From JACCZX01 sp963801035 (GTDB lineage Bacteria > Pseudomonadota > Gammaproteobacteria > Burkholderiales > Burkholderiaceae_F), in the NCBI GenBank assembly GCA_963801035.1, contig CAWDDF010000003.1:248001-312000 (forward strand): a stretch of DNA of 64,000 nucleotides, in the 5' to 3' direction. The notes beneath the pieces are model-generated. The model was not told the DNA's origin and searched no databases. It was given only the letters and a program-made list of their open reading frames with translations. This document shows positions 1 to 7,941 of this stretch, in pieces (position 1 is the stretch's first letter; every line of letters begins with the position of its first letter). The position numbers were made by a program, and so were the translations under genes.

Positions 1-1188
1 ACGATGTGGCGCCAGGGCGGCCGCCACAGGGCGCGCGCCGAGGTCGGGTTGGCGGTTCTCGCCGGGATGGGACCCGCTCTGTACCTGTTATTTGGTGACA
101 TGTTCGACGTGCAGGCCGGCCCTTGGTGGCAGGCGGTCATGTTGGGGGCCCTTGCGACCGGCGTAATGACCCTGACGGGCCATGCACTGTTCACTCCTTC
201 ATTGATGTTGAAAGTCGTCGTGGCGGCATTGATGCTCGCACTCGGCGCTGCGACTCATGACTTTCTCGTCTACATGGGCATACTGCCGTTCGCCAGTCCC
301 GAGCTGCTGAACATTGCAACTCCGGTGCTTCTGATCGCGCTCGGCGCGACACTGATCGACCGCTTTGTACGCTCACTGGCAGACGTCGAGAAGACAAACA
401 CCGAGCTTGAGACAAGGATTCACGAGCGCGAGCAGCTGCTGAAGCGCAACTTCGATCGTCTGCGCGAGAGCGAACGGCTGAAGGCGAGCGCGCAGGAGCG
501 TCAGCGCATCATGCAGGACATGCACGACGGCCTCGGGTCGCAACTGCTGTCGTCGCTGATGCTCGTAGAGCGTGGCGCGATGTCGAATGAACAAGTGGCG
601 CAGATACTGCGCGAGTCGATTGATGACATGCGCCTGGCGATCGACGCGCTGGCTGCCGAAGATTCGGATTTGCTGGCCGCGTTAGGCAACATGCGCTTTC
701 GCATGGAGCCGCGGCTTAGAGCGGTGGGAATGGATCTGCAGTGGGACGCGCGCAACCTGCCCGAAGACGTTGATCTCGACCCGAACTCGGTGCTGCCGGT
801 GCTGCGCATCACGCAGGAAGCGCTGACCAATGCGATCAAGCACTCCCGTGCACGCATGGTGCGCGTGACATTGGCGATCGATCACGAAGGCGACGCCCAG
901 TGGTTGACGATCCGAGTTACCGACAACGGCCGTGGTCTGGCGGCCGGCAAAGGCACCGGGCGGGGCATGCTGAACATGCGTAACCGCGCTCAGCGAATCG
1001 GTGCGTTCCTGAAGGTCGAATCGGTTCCCGGCGCGGGAACGATGATTCTGGTGCGGCTACCGCTGGATACAACACCCGGACCGACCACACGCGCGATGCA
1101 ACTCTCTCTGGACACCGAAGCGGTGATCGAGAAGGTTCGACAGGCCGATGTGGGAGCGCGCGAGCAGCAGGCACCGAGCGCGCCGTGA
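1..1188 (+). CDS. Sensor histidine kinase, NarX/DesK-like (HisKA_3), 5' end cut by window edge
   Basis: Membrane-bound two-component sensor kinase. The reading frame is open to the left edge, so the true start may lie outside; the first Met is at base 4. Counting from it, four hydrophobic segments lie at about residues 14-33, 41-63, 66-92 and 100-117. A coiled stretch (about 125-165) leads to the dimerisation/phosphoacceptor motif with DMHDGLGSQL; His174 is the likely phosphorylation site. The HATPase_c domain follows, with an N-box (EALTNAIKHS) and G-boxes (DNGRGL, GRGMLNMRNRA). This layout is known for HisKA_3 kinases that pair with LuxR-type regulators; the partner is not in view. The signal sensed is unknown. 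Confidence 0.85.
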   Translation, partial: TMWRQGGRHRARAEVGLAVLAGMGPALYLLFGDMFDVQAGPWWQAVMLGALATGVMTLTGHALFTPSLMLKVVVAALMLALGAATHDFLVYMGILPFASPELLNIATPVLLIALGATLIDRFVRSLADVEKTNTELETRIHEREQLLKRNFDRLRESERLKASAQERQRIMQDMHDGLGSQLLSSLMLVERGAMSNEQVAQILRESIDDMRLAIDALAAEDSDLLAALGNMRFRMEPRLRAVGMDLQWDARNLPEDVDLDPNSVLPVLRITQEALTNAIKHSRARMVRVTLAIDHEGDAQWLTIRVTDNGRGLAAGKGTGRGMLNMRNRAQRIGAFLKVESVPGAGTMILVRLPLDTTPGPTTRAMQLSLDTEAVIEKVRQADVGAREQQAPSAP

Positions 1189-1234
1189 CGTTTCGTTGAC
1201 AAGGCAACATTCGTAGAGATCCCGCCCCACCACC

Positions 1235-2323
1235 ATGGCCCCCAAAATCGCGGCCATGCCGCCGCAGGCCGAGACTGAGTCGTTATTCGACGACACCGAA
1301 GAGGATTTATTCGGCGAGCCAACGACGTCGCGCGCCGGCGTGGCCGTCGATGCCGCGCACTTCGACGAATCATTAACGCGCCTCGGTCGCCTCTTGCCGC
1401 GCAGCGTCCATTTGGGCACTTCATCGTGGTTCTTTCCGGGTTGGCGTGATCTCGTATGGCGCGGCGACGCCGACTACACCGAGTCGCAACTCGCACGTCA
1501 TGGGTTAAGCGCGTACGCACAACACCCGCTGTTTCGCTGCGTTGGCATCGATCGTACGTTCTACCAGCCACTGACCGTCGCCGAGTACGCACGTTACGCC
1601 GGTCAGGTACCGCTCGGCTTTCGCTTCGTCGTCAAGGCACCTGCGATGATTTCGGATGCGGCGATGCGCGGCAAGCGCGGCGAGCCGATCGAAGCCAATC
1701 CGCTGTTTCTCGATCCGTCTGCAGCGCTGGATCATTTTGTGCAGCCCGCGATCGAAGGGCTCGGGGAGCGAGCCGGACCACTGTTGTTCCAACTCTCACC
1801 ACTACCCGGCGAGATGAAGCGCGCAGACGGCGGCATCCCGATCATCGAACACATCGGCGGGCTGCTGGATGCGTTGCCGGCTCGCATCGGCGATGTCGCA
1901 CCGGTTTATGCAATCGAGCTGCGTGACCCTGAATTACTGACACCGCGCTTCGTTCGAACGCTGCGGCAACGCGGCGCGCGACTGTGCATCGCACTGCACC
2001 CGCGTATGCCGGTCGCCGCGCGTCAGAGCGCCGCGCTGCGCGCCATGGATGCATTAGAAGAAGAAGGCGATGACTGGCGCCTGAAGGGACCGCTGATCGT
2101 TCGTTGGACCCTGGCGGCCGGATTACGTTACGAAGAAGCGCGCACGCGCTACGCACCCTTTGATCGACTCCTGGACCCCGACATCCCAACACGCGGCACG
2201 CTCGCCCATCTGATCCACGTGGCGATCAAAAGCAATCAGCCGAGTTACGTCATTGCGAATAACAAAGCCGAAGGAAGTGCGCCGCTAACGCTGATCGAAC
2301 TCGCGAAGGCTGTGGTTCGCTAG
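1235..2323 (+). CDS. DUF72 (YecE-like) family protein
   Basis: DUF72 proteins adopt a TIM-barrel-like fold related to xylose isomerase/endonuclease IV, but their biochemical role is not established. The family signature is visible: a LGTSSWFFPGW segment near residue 54, then FYQPLTVAEYARYAGQVP and FRFVVKAP. The ATG at 1235 gives 362 residues, longer than many members because of about 50 extra N-terminal acidic residues. It stands alone, 46 bp after the sensor kinase on the same strand, and is followed by the structured repeats at 2360-2777. No catalytic function can be assigned. Confidence 0.8.
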   Translation: MAPKIAAMPPQAETESLFDDTEEDLFGEPTTSRAGVAVDAAHFDESLTRLGRLLPRSVHLGTSSWFFPGWRDLVWRGDADYTESQLARHGLSAYAQHPLFRCVGIDRTFYQPLTVAEYARYAGQVPLGFRFVVKAPAMISDAAMRGKRGEPIEANPLFLDPSAALDHFVQPAIEGLGERAGPLLFQLSPLPGEMKRADGGIPIIEHIGGLLDALPARIGDVAPVYAIELRDPELLTPRFVRTLRQRGARLCIALHPRMPVAARQSAALRAMDALEEEGDDWRLKGPLIVRWTLAAGLRYEEARTRYAPFDRLLDPDIPTRGTLAHLIHVAIKSNQPSYVIANNKAEGSAPLTLIELAKAVVR

Positions 2324-2359
2324 ACGTCGTCAAGTGCGTGAGTGTTGCTATTCCTCATG

Positions 2360-2538
2360 CAGCAGCGGCTGGCGCAGCTGCGCCGCCTACGTCGTCGGGC
2401 ACTGAAGTGCCAACCACTGCGGTACTCACAACGCCGGCGCAAAAAAGGGCTAAAGCGCTTTTTTGCTCAAAAGCCCCGGCGTTGCTCCGCTCCTCGGGCG
2501 ACGACTAAAAGGCGGCGCATCTGCGCCAGCCGCTGCTG
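2360..2538 (+). repeat. Structured inverted-repeat element, copy A
   Basis: This lies in the 470-bp gap between two convergent gene ends, which holds no credible gene. Nested helices can be drawn by eye. P1 pairs 2360-2387 with 2511-2538 (27 of 28 pairs). P2 pairs GTCGTCG at 2391-2397 with CGACGAC at 2499-2505. A local hairpin GGCAC/GTGCC lies at 2398-2411. GCGG at 2419-2422 can pair with CCGC at 2487-2490. P5 pairs 2429-2437 with 2476-2484 (9 bp). An apical hairpin pairs 2439-2447 with 2458-2466 around the loop GGCTAAAGCG. A second copy in opposite orientation lies at 2602-2777. It could be a mobile palindromic element, a bidirectional terminator or a structured RNA; strand and transcription are unknown. 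Confidence 0.8.
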
Positions 2539-2601
2539 TCGCGACGTCGTCCCGATCCGAGATGTTTTATCTTTTTACCCCAACCCAAGAGAATGGTGCC
2601 G

Positions 2602-2777
2602 GCGCAAGCGTTTGGCGTCGCGGCGCTGCCTTGGGCGTCGTCGAGGAGCGGAGCCGAGCCGGGGCCTTTGAGCAAAACAGCGCTTTAGCCCTGTTTTGCG
2701 CCGGCTCGGCGAGTACCGCAGAGCAGGGTCGAAGACCCCGACGACTCAGGCAGCGCCGCGGCGCCAAACGCTTGCGC
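2602..2777 (-). repeat. Structured inverted-repeat element, copy B (opposite orientation)
   Basis: Read on the minus strand, this repeats the architecture of copy A with different arm sequences. P1 pairs 2602-2630 with 2749-2777 (28 of 29, the exception a possible G-U). P2 pairs 2637-2643 with 2739-2745. The local hairpin is GGGTC-GAA-GACCC at 2726-2738. GCGG at 2648-2651 faces CCGC at 2716-2719. P5 pairs 2654-2662 with 2701-2709. The apical hairpin pairs 2672-2680 with 2691-2699, and its loop is identical to that of copy A. The loop and the CTGCGGTACTC internal strand are conserved while helix sequences change but still pair. The element ends 16 bp before the apbE stop codon. Confidence 0.8.
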
Positions 2778-2793
2778 GTTGCCGAAATAAAAG

Positions 2794-3687
2794 TCATTTC
2801 GCATGACGAACGCCTGCACCATCTATCCCGAGATAACGCACGCCCTGCTCATCGAGAAACTTCACAGCATCATCGACCGGCTTAAGCATCGCGACGGTAG
2901 CGCACGCGCCGGCCGCAATCGCGAGCGGTGCCACGACGGAGACCGAGCGCCAGTGATCAACCGGCCACCCGGTTCGGGGATCGAGCAGATGCGAATAGCG
3001 TCGACCCTCATGCATGAAGAAGCGTTCGTAATCGCCCGAGGTCGCCATTGCGCCGCGCGGCACATTGAGGTGCGCGATCGTTGTGCCCGGCTCAGCACGT
3101 GGGTCCTGCACCGCCACGCGCCACGGCTGACCGTCAACGTGCGGGCCTATGACACGCACATCGCCGCCCAGGTTGACAAGGCCGTGTTCGCCGCCAAGAT
3201 CTACAACGATTGCGGCTGCCCGATCAGCTGCGTACTCCTTACCGATTCCGCCAAAGTCGATCTCCATGTTCGCGCGCAAACGCAACGTTGGTGAATTCCA
3301 TTCGATCTTTGACCAGCCCACTTGTTGCAGGAGTTCATCGAGCGTTGATTGCGAAGGCACGAGCCCAGCCTTGAAATCCCAAGCACGCCGCAGCACACCG
3401 CTGGTGAGATCGAACGCACCGTCGCTCTGAGCGTGCAGCAGATCGGCGAAGTCCAGCAGGCTTGCGGTTTCCGTGTCCACTGTCAGCGCTGCATTGCCCG
3501 CGGCGCGATTGATCGCGGTGGTAACGCTGTCGTCGCGGTAACGCGAATACTTCGCTTCGATCCGATGCACTTCGCCGATCGCAGCGTCCGACCAATGTCG
3601 CGCGGTCGCTTGGTCCGGCGCGTAAACGCGCACCTCGCAGTGCGACGCCATGGCGCGGAAAGGGAATGAGTACGAAGTGAGTTGCAC
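2794..3687 (-). CDS. apbE: FAD:protein FMN transferase (ApbE)
   Basis: ApbE enzymes use FAD to attach FMN covalently to a Ser/Thr of target proteins, usually in extracytoplasmic redox systems. Family marks visible here: FRAMASHCEVRVYAPD at the N-terminus, IEAKYSRYRDDSVTTAIN, the IDFGGIGKEYAADRA stretch (flavin/Mg binding), VNLGGDVRVIG and the late DPRTGWPVDHWRSVSVVAP. At 297 residues it is short for ApbE because there is no signal peptide or lipobox: the ApbE core begins within the first 15 residues. It is the last gene of a four-gene operon after the TlpA-like, DUF4266 and DUF3570 genes, so their products are the obvious candidates for flavinylation or for partnership with the flavin. Confidence 0.92.
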   Translation of the reverse strand: MQLTSYSFPFRAMASHCEVRVYAPDQATARHWSDAAIGEVHRIEAKYSRYRDDSVTTAINRAAGNAALTVDTETASLLDFADLLHAQSDGAFDLTSGVLRRAWDFKAGLVPSQSTLDELLQQVGWSKIEWNSPTLRLRANMEIDFGGIGKEYAADRAAAIVVDLGGEHGLVNLGGDVRVIGPHVDGQPWRVAVQDPRAEPGTTIAHLNVPRGAMATSGDYERFFMHEGRRYSHLLDPRTGWPVDHWRSVSVVAPLAIAAGACATVAMLKPVDDAVKFLDEQGVRYLGIDGAGVRHAK

Positions 3688-3729
3688 GCGCAGCCAGTGT
3701 CTAGCTGCGCGATGCTAACTCGTAAGGCT

Positions 3730-4920
3730 CTAGAACTTCTTGCTGACGCCTACCTGATAGAGCTGCGCCTTGAAGTCCTGAAGTCCGGGACTGCCATCGC
3801 CGCCGATACGCCAGTCGCCGCGTTGTTCGTAGTACTCGGCTCGTCCGTCTACTGTCCAACCACCTGGGAACGACTTCGCGAGTTTCAGGCCCGGCGTGAT
3901 GCCGCCGAACGCCGATAAGCGCTGGTCGCTGGTGTAGAACGCATTCGGATTCATCGCGTATCCGGGCGGGAAAGGTGCTCCGAGAGCCGCGTCGTAAACC
4001 GGGTCGTAGTAGAAGGACGCAGCACTCTGGGTCGTGTAACGCAAGCTCGGCGTCAGAGTGAAGCCGTGCGGAAGATCCTGCGCCCACTCGATCGTGCCCG
4101 TGTGCGCGTTGATCTCCCAATCGTCGTGGTAGTAGCGATACGAGGTCCGCAATGCAGCCTTCAGACCGTCGAAGTAGTGATTCCAGCGAATGAGTACGGC
4201 AAGCTGGTCGCGGCTATCGGGCCTCTGGTCGACGCCGAAAATTGCCTTGTACGGGTCTGTCAGATAGCCGCTCTGGCGTGCGTAATACAGATTGATCTGG
4301 CCCGTATCGTTGCGGCTCAGGACCTGTGTGACGCCAACGATGCCGTCAAGCGTATTTTTCGTGCGCGTAAAAACGGGGCCGTCCTGCGGGAATACTTCGT
4401 CGGACGAATAACCGAAGCCGATCGTGAATGTCGTGTTCTGATCGGACGTCGCATGGCGCAGTGTGACGCCGCCTGCGATCGACTTGTAATCATCTTCCGT
4501 TGAATATGCGCCCCTCACCGAAACGGCGGTGCGGCCGAAATATTTTGTCACCGTGATATCGCCGGCCGCACGCTTGTCTTCGACACCTTCGCCTGACGCG
4601 CCTGACAGCACCGTGTGGTAATAGGGTGAGGCGCCCGTCATGCTGTCGTACACGGCGCCAATCTCGAACACCCAGCTGTCGTTGATCGGTGCGAGTAGGT
4701 ACAGCGCAGGCGACTTGATGGTCATCCGGTCGCCGGACGATCCCGGCGTGACACCGTTGTTTTCCTGATAGTCCTTGTAGTAGAGGTACTTGAACTGTAT
4801 CAACGTCGCATTCGGCACTGTCACCTGCGCGTGTGCTGAGGGCAAGACACCCGGCAACGCAAATGCGGCAGCGAGGATCGAGCCGGTTTTCGCGGGAGAT
4901 CGCATCAATTGCACCCGCAA
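3730..4920 (-). CDS. DUF3570 outer-membrane beta-barrel-like protein
   Basis: The 396-residue protein has an N-terminal signal peptide (cleavage likely after AHAQ, about residue 32). The rest is rich in alternating polar and aromatic strands, and it ends in a Phe (VGVSKKF), as many outer-membrane barrels do. It matches the DUF3570 type; the family's function is unknown. Its start overlaps the end of the DUF4266 gene by 16 bp, so translation is probably coupled, and apbE follows 42 bp after its stop. I infer an outer-membrane pore or scaffold serving the DUF4266 lipoprotein; no substrate can be named. Confidence 0.82.
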   Translation of the reverse strand: MRVQLMRSPAKTGSILAAAFALPGVLPSAHAQVTVPNATLIQFKYLYYKDYQENNGVTPGSSGDRMTIKSPALYLLAPINDSWVFEIGAVYDSMTGASPYYHTVLSGASGEGVEDKRAAGDITVTKYFGRTAVSVRGAYSTEDDYKSIAGGVTLRHATSDQNTTFTIGFGYSSDEVFPQDGPVFTRTKNTLDGIVGVTQVLSRNDTGQINLYYARQSGYLTDPYKAIFGVDQRPDSRDQLAVLIRWNHYFDGLKAALRTSYRYYHDDWEINAHTGTIEWAQDLPHGFTLTPSLRYTTQSAASFYYDPVYDAALGAPFPPGYAMNPNAFYTSDQRLSAFGGITPGLKLAKSFPGGWTVDGRAEYYEQRGDWRIGGDGSPGLQDFKAQLYQVGVSKKF

Positions 4921-5141
4921 CCGCCGCCGCCCACGCTCGATCCGCCGGATGCGCCTTCTTTGCTGAAATAGGTGTGCTCCTCAAAACGGGTTTGCAGCGG
5001 ATCCGAGTTGAATGCCATCTCGGGCTTGGCTAGGTTGCCTTTCTGCCAAGGCTGCACCGTCTCGCATCCCATCAGCGCGACGATGGCCGTGAGGATGCCG
5101 GCGCACGTCATCAACGAAGCGATCGATCTTTTCATCGCCAT
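4905..5141 (-). CDS. DUF4266 small lipoprotein with GGGGCGCN tail
   Basis: A 78-residue predicted lipoprotein: basic N-terminus, hydrophobic stretch, lipobox LMGC with Cys26. The mature part is short and ends in a Gly-rich tail with two cysteines (Cys75 and Cys77, GCGCN end), the layout I recognise as DUF4266. Residues 62-68, EGASGGS, are close to the ApbE acceptor consensus (D-x-x-S/T-G-A-S/T), with Glu for Asp and Gly for Ala. It lies 3 bp after the TlpA-like gene and overlaps the DUF3570 gene. The two tail cysteines could be substrates of the TlpA-like protein or bind a metal. Function is not established. Confidence 0.85.
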   Translation of the reverse strand: MAMKRSIASLMTCAGILTAIVALMGCETVQPWQKGNLAKPEMAFNSDPLQTRFEEHTYFSKEGASGGSSVGGGGCGCN

Positions 5142-5144
5142 TCC

Positions 5145-5651
5145 TTATTTGCGTGCCGCGGTGAGTGCAGATTGAATCTCGCGCTCGATCTCTTCGCGTT
5201 GGCTGTCCTTAAAGCCGACGTGAACAGCGCGCACCTTGCCGTCTGCACCGATCAGATAGGAAGTCGGCATGCCCTTTGGCTGATAAATCTCCGCTACCTT
5301 TCCGGCCGTGTCGTAGCCGACAGTGAATTTGGCTGGTGTCGCAGCAAGAAACTTGTCAGCGTCTTCACGCTTTTGATCAACGTTCACGCCTATCACGGTG
5401 AAACCGCGCGCACCGTACTTTGCTTGCATTTCGCTCATGAAAGGAAACGATTGCTTACAAGGCGCGCACCAAGAAGCCCAAAAGTCGAGGTAGACAACCT
5501 GGCCTTTTAGATCGGCCAAGCGCACCGGCTTCGCCGACGTGGCCAAGTCAAACGCAGGCGCGCGGCTGCCCACTTCCTGAGCCGAGACGCTTCCGGCCGA
5601 TAGCGCCAGCGCAGACAAAATGAGAGCGAGTGCTTTACTGCAAGAGACCAT
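5145..5651 (-). CDS. TlpA-family thiol-disulfide oxidoreductase
   Basis: A periplasmic thioredoxin-fold protein of 168 residues. The signal peptide ends near SVSAQ (residue 25), then the AlkC/Redoxin-type start GSRAPAFDLA, and the active site WASWCAPCKQSF with Cys62 and Cys65. Later family marks are GVNVDQKREDADKF and the cis-Pro loop KGMPTSYLIGADG. Known TlpA/ResA proteins reduce disulfides for cytochrome maturation or metal handling. As first gene of the DUF4266-DUF3570-apbE operon, its likely job is to keep the lipoprotein's CGC tail reduced; this is inference from context. Confidence 0.9.
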   Translation of the reverse strand: MVSCSKALALILSALALSAGSVSAQEVGSRAPAFDLATSAKPVRLADLKGQVVYLDFWASWCAPCKQSFPFMSEMQAKYGARGFTVIGVNVDQKREDADKFLAATPAKFTVGYDTAGKVAEIYQPKGMPTSYLIGADGKVRAVHVGFKDSQREEIEREIQSALTAARK

Positions 5652-5725
5652 TTGTGATGCCCTTTCCCCGAGGAGTGACCAGATACTAGCGGCTAAGCCT
5701 CGCAGGACGGCATCGCGGATTGCGG

Positions 5726-6305
5726 CTAATCCACCGTGGAATTCTTTCTTTTAGCCGCGAAAGTCTTACGGAATTTCGCGACTTTTGGTGAGACCACAAA
5801 CATGCAGTATCCGGCAGCGGGGTTGTGCCGGTAGTACTCCTGGTGATGCGTTTCAGCACGGTAATAGTCAGGCGCCGGCAGGAATTGAGTGACGATCGGC
5901 TTGCTCCAATGCGTTTGTGCTTCTCGCATAACGTCCTCGGCGACAGCTCCGTTGCTCATCCGAATGATAAAAAATTACCGATCGATATTGCGTGCCGGAG
6001 TCGTTGCCTTGCCGGTTCAGCGTCGTCGGATCATGTATCACGAAAAAAATTTCGAGCAACTCACGATACGAAATTTGCTCCGGGTCGAACTCCAAGCGCA
6101 CAACTTCGGCGTGACCTGTGGTCCCGTTGCACACATCGGCATAACTAGGTTTGGCAACATTGCCACCCGAATAGCCGGACTCGACATCAACGACGCCTTG
6201 TACTTCTTCGTACACCGCTTCGAGGCACCAGAAACAACCACCGCCTAACGTGGCGAATTGGTGGCCTGAACGCGGCTGTGCAGTGAGCGGATGTTCGATC
6301 GACAT
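5726..6305 (-). pseudogene. msrA: Peptide-methionine (S)-S-oxide reductase MsrA, frameshifted
   Basis: MsrA repairs oxidised methionine. The first part (from ATG at 6305) has the catalytic GGGCFWCLEAVY motif, SGYSGG, GHAEVVRLEFDP and DSGTQYRSVIFYHSDEQ. The frame then breaks, and the rest of the enzyme (KPIVTQFLPA, ETHHQEYYRHNP, PKVAKFRKTF) continues in the next frame to 5726. Deleting one base in the run at 5946-5953 restores a continuous, family-like sequence, so a one-base insertion is the simplest cause. The repaired protein would be about 192 residues, normal for MsrA. Either an assembly error or a recent mutation; all catalytic parts are present. Confidence 0.9.
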
Positions 6306-6388
6306 GAAGTGTTCTCCACAAAAGAGGAATAACGTTTGGTCGCGATGATGTTGCGGACCTTACGCGTCGAAGGCAGGTTTGAGTCCGG

Positions 6389-6902
6389 TCACAGCACCGT
6401 CGGCGCATCAGCCAGCTGATTTGGATTACGTGCACCATCGGCGAGTCGAAAGCGCTCGGCAAGTAGCGCGCTGACAGCGCGCACCGCTGCAATGCTGCCA
6501 GCCTCGAACTCGCCGACGCGAAATCGCTCGCGCATCATCTGCGACGATTTCTTCCCAGCGCGCGTTCGGGACATGACGCGCAATGCCGCGATCTGCGACG
6601 ATCTCGATTCGATGGTCGGCGAGTTCGACATAGATCAGCACGCCGTTGTTTTCTTCGGTGTCCCATACCCGCAGCTTGGCAAATACCATTTCGGCACGCT
6701 CGCGCGCAGGTGCATTACGACGCAAGTAGCTCCACGGTAGGGCCGCCTCAACAGCGAAACGAATCTCGCCCGAGTGGACCCGCTCACCCTCTGCAATTTC
6801 GTCCTGGATTCGCCGCAGAACCGCAGGCGGAAACGCACGATTCACCGATTGCGGCGTCTTTATCGAATGGCGCAGCCAGCGTGCGAGCTTATTAGAGGCC
6901 AT
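6389..6902 (-). pseudogene. TPM-domain protein, frameshifted
   Basis: TPM-domain proteins form a family (TPM_phosphatase) often found beside LemA. From ATG 6902 the frame runs through PWSYLRRNAPARERAEMVFA, DTEENNGVLIYVELADHRIE and VADRGIARHVPNARWEEI, then breaks near 6541-6546. It continues in the next frame with MMRERFRVGEFEAGSIAAVR and ends NPNQLADAPTVL, the usual C-terminus. One base deleted near 6545 repairs it to about 170 residues. It sits 6 bp after the larger TPM protein and belongs to the lemA cluster. It has no signal peptide, so the domain is probably cytoplasmic. Biochemical role unknown. Confidence 0.85.
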
Positions 6903-6908
6903 TGCGCA

Positions 6909-7931
6909 TCACCAGCTGCTGCCGCCGCCGCCGCCCGAAAAATCACCACCGCCGCCGGAACTCCAGCCACCGCCACCGCCGCTCCAACCGCCTCCTCCAC
7001 CGCTCCAACCGCCCGGCAGAAAGATCGGACCGCCACGCCCGCCGAGTGCTCGACCGCCGCCACCGAAACCACCTAAAGCGGAGAACAGAAAGACGGCGAT
7101 TGCGGCGACGCCGCCCAACAGCAGCGACGACAAAATAAATCCTGCGACGGCGCCGGCACCCACTCCTCCCAGCGCAGCACCTGGCACGCCCAGTCGCCGT
7201 CGCAACATGGAGCTTACAAAAGCGCCGACCAGGATGATTGGAATCAGCAGCGACAACACGCTCTCACCCGCATCAACGCGCTCGCGAGGGATGCCTGCCG
7301 GCGTAGGTAACCCTTCGCCCTCGATCCGTCGCATGACCGCGTCGACACCAGCATTCAGTCCAGCGGCGAAATCGCCTTTCGCGAACTGCGGGCCCATGTA
7401 TTCGCGCGTGATGCGTGCCGCGAGCACGTCGGGAATTGCTCCTTCAAGCGAGCGTGCGACGCTGATCCATGCGCGGCGATCCTTGACCGCGACCACTATC
7501 AAGACGCCGTCACCGATCTCAGGTCGCCCGATTTTCCACGCGCCGCCTACGCGGTTCGCGAAATCGGAGATTGGCTCCGGTTGCGTGCTGGGTACAACGA
7601 TGACTGCAATCTGCGCACCGCGCGCCTGCTCGAACGCCGCGAGTTTCGCCTCGAGCTCGGCGCGCTGTGCACCGTTCAATACGCCGGCCGTGTCGGTGAC
7701 ACGCGCCAGCGGTGGTACCGCAAGCGTGCCGTCAGGCAATCTTTGCTCGGGCGCCGACGGGCGCGCGGGATCGGGTGATGCCGGTGCGCTTATCGACGCG
7801 TCAGATGGCGCCAGACCCTTCGGCAGTTCTACCGGAGTCTGTGGCGTCTGCGCAATGGCGGGCGCGAACAGCACGAAGGCCGCAAACCACAGCCCAACGA
7901 TCGCGCCGGCCCGGCGCGTACTCGACAACAT
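6909..7931 (-). CDS. YgcG-like TPM-domain membrane protein with Gly-rich tail
   Basis: I chose the ATG at 7931, 10 bp after the lemA stop, because a signal peptide starts there; an upstream start at 7997 would overlap lemA. Layout: signal peptide to about AIAQ, a Pro/Ala-rich linker, the TPM domain (VTDTAGVLNGAQRAELEAKL, DGVLIVVAVKDRRAWISV, ITREYMGPQFAKGDFAAGLN), one or two membrane segments (about residues 230-290), and a tail of repeated GGGGGWS/SSGGGG units ending SSW. This is the classic partner of LemA. The function of the pair is poorly defined (envelope maintenance has been proposed). Confidence 0.9.
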   Translation of the reverse strand: MLSSTRRAGAIVGLWFAAFVLFAPAIAQTPQTPVELPKGLAPSDASISAPASPDPARPSAPEQRLPDGTLAVPPLARVTDTAGVLNGAQRAELEAKLAAFEQARGAQIAVIVVPSTQPEPISDFANRVGGAWKIGRPEIGDGVLIVVAVKDRRAWISVARSLEGAIPDVLAARITREYMGPQFAKGDFAAGLNAGVDAVMRRIEGEGLPTPAGIPRERVDAGESVLSLLIPIILVGAFVSSMLRRRLGVPGAALGGVGAGAVAGFILSSLLLGGVAAIAVFLFSALGGFGGGGRALGGRGGPIFLPGGWSGGGGGWSGGGGGWSSGGGGDFSGGGGGSSW

Positions 7932-7941
7932 CCGAAGTCGC

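Noticed and set aside
2342..2885. Open frames across the inverted-repeat region, including one of about 140 codons
   Set aside because: They lie on palindromic repeat sequence, have Arg-rich composition typical of out-of-frame GC-rich DNA, and show no family features.
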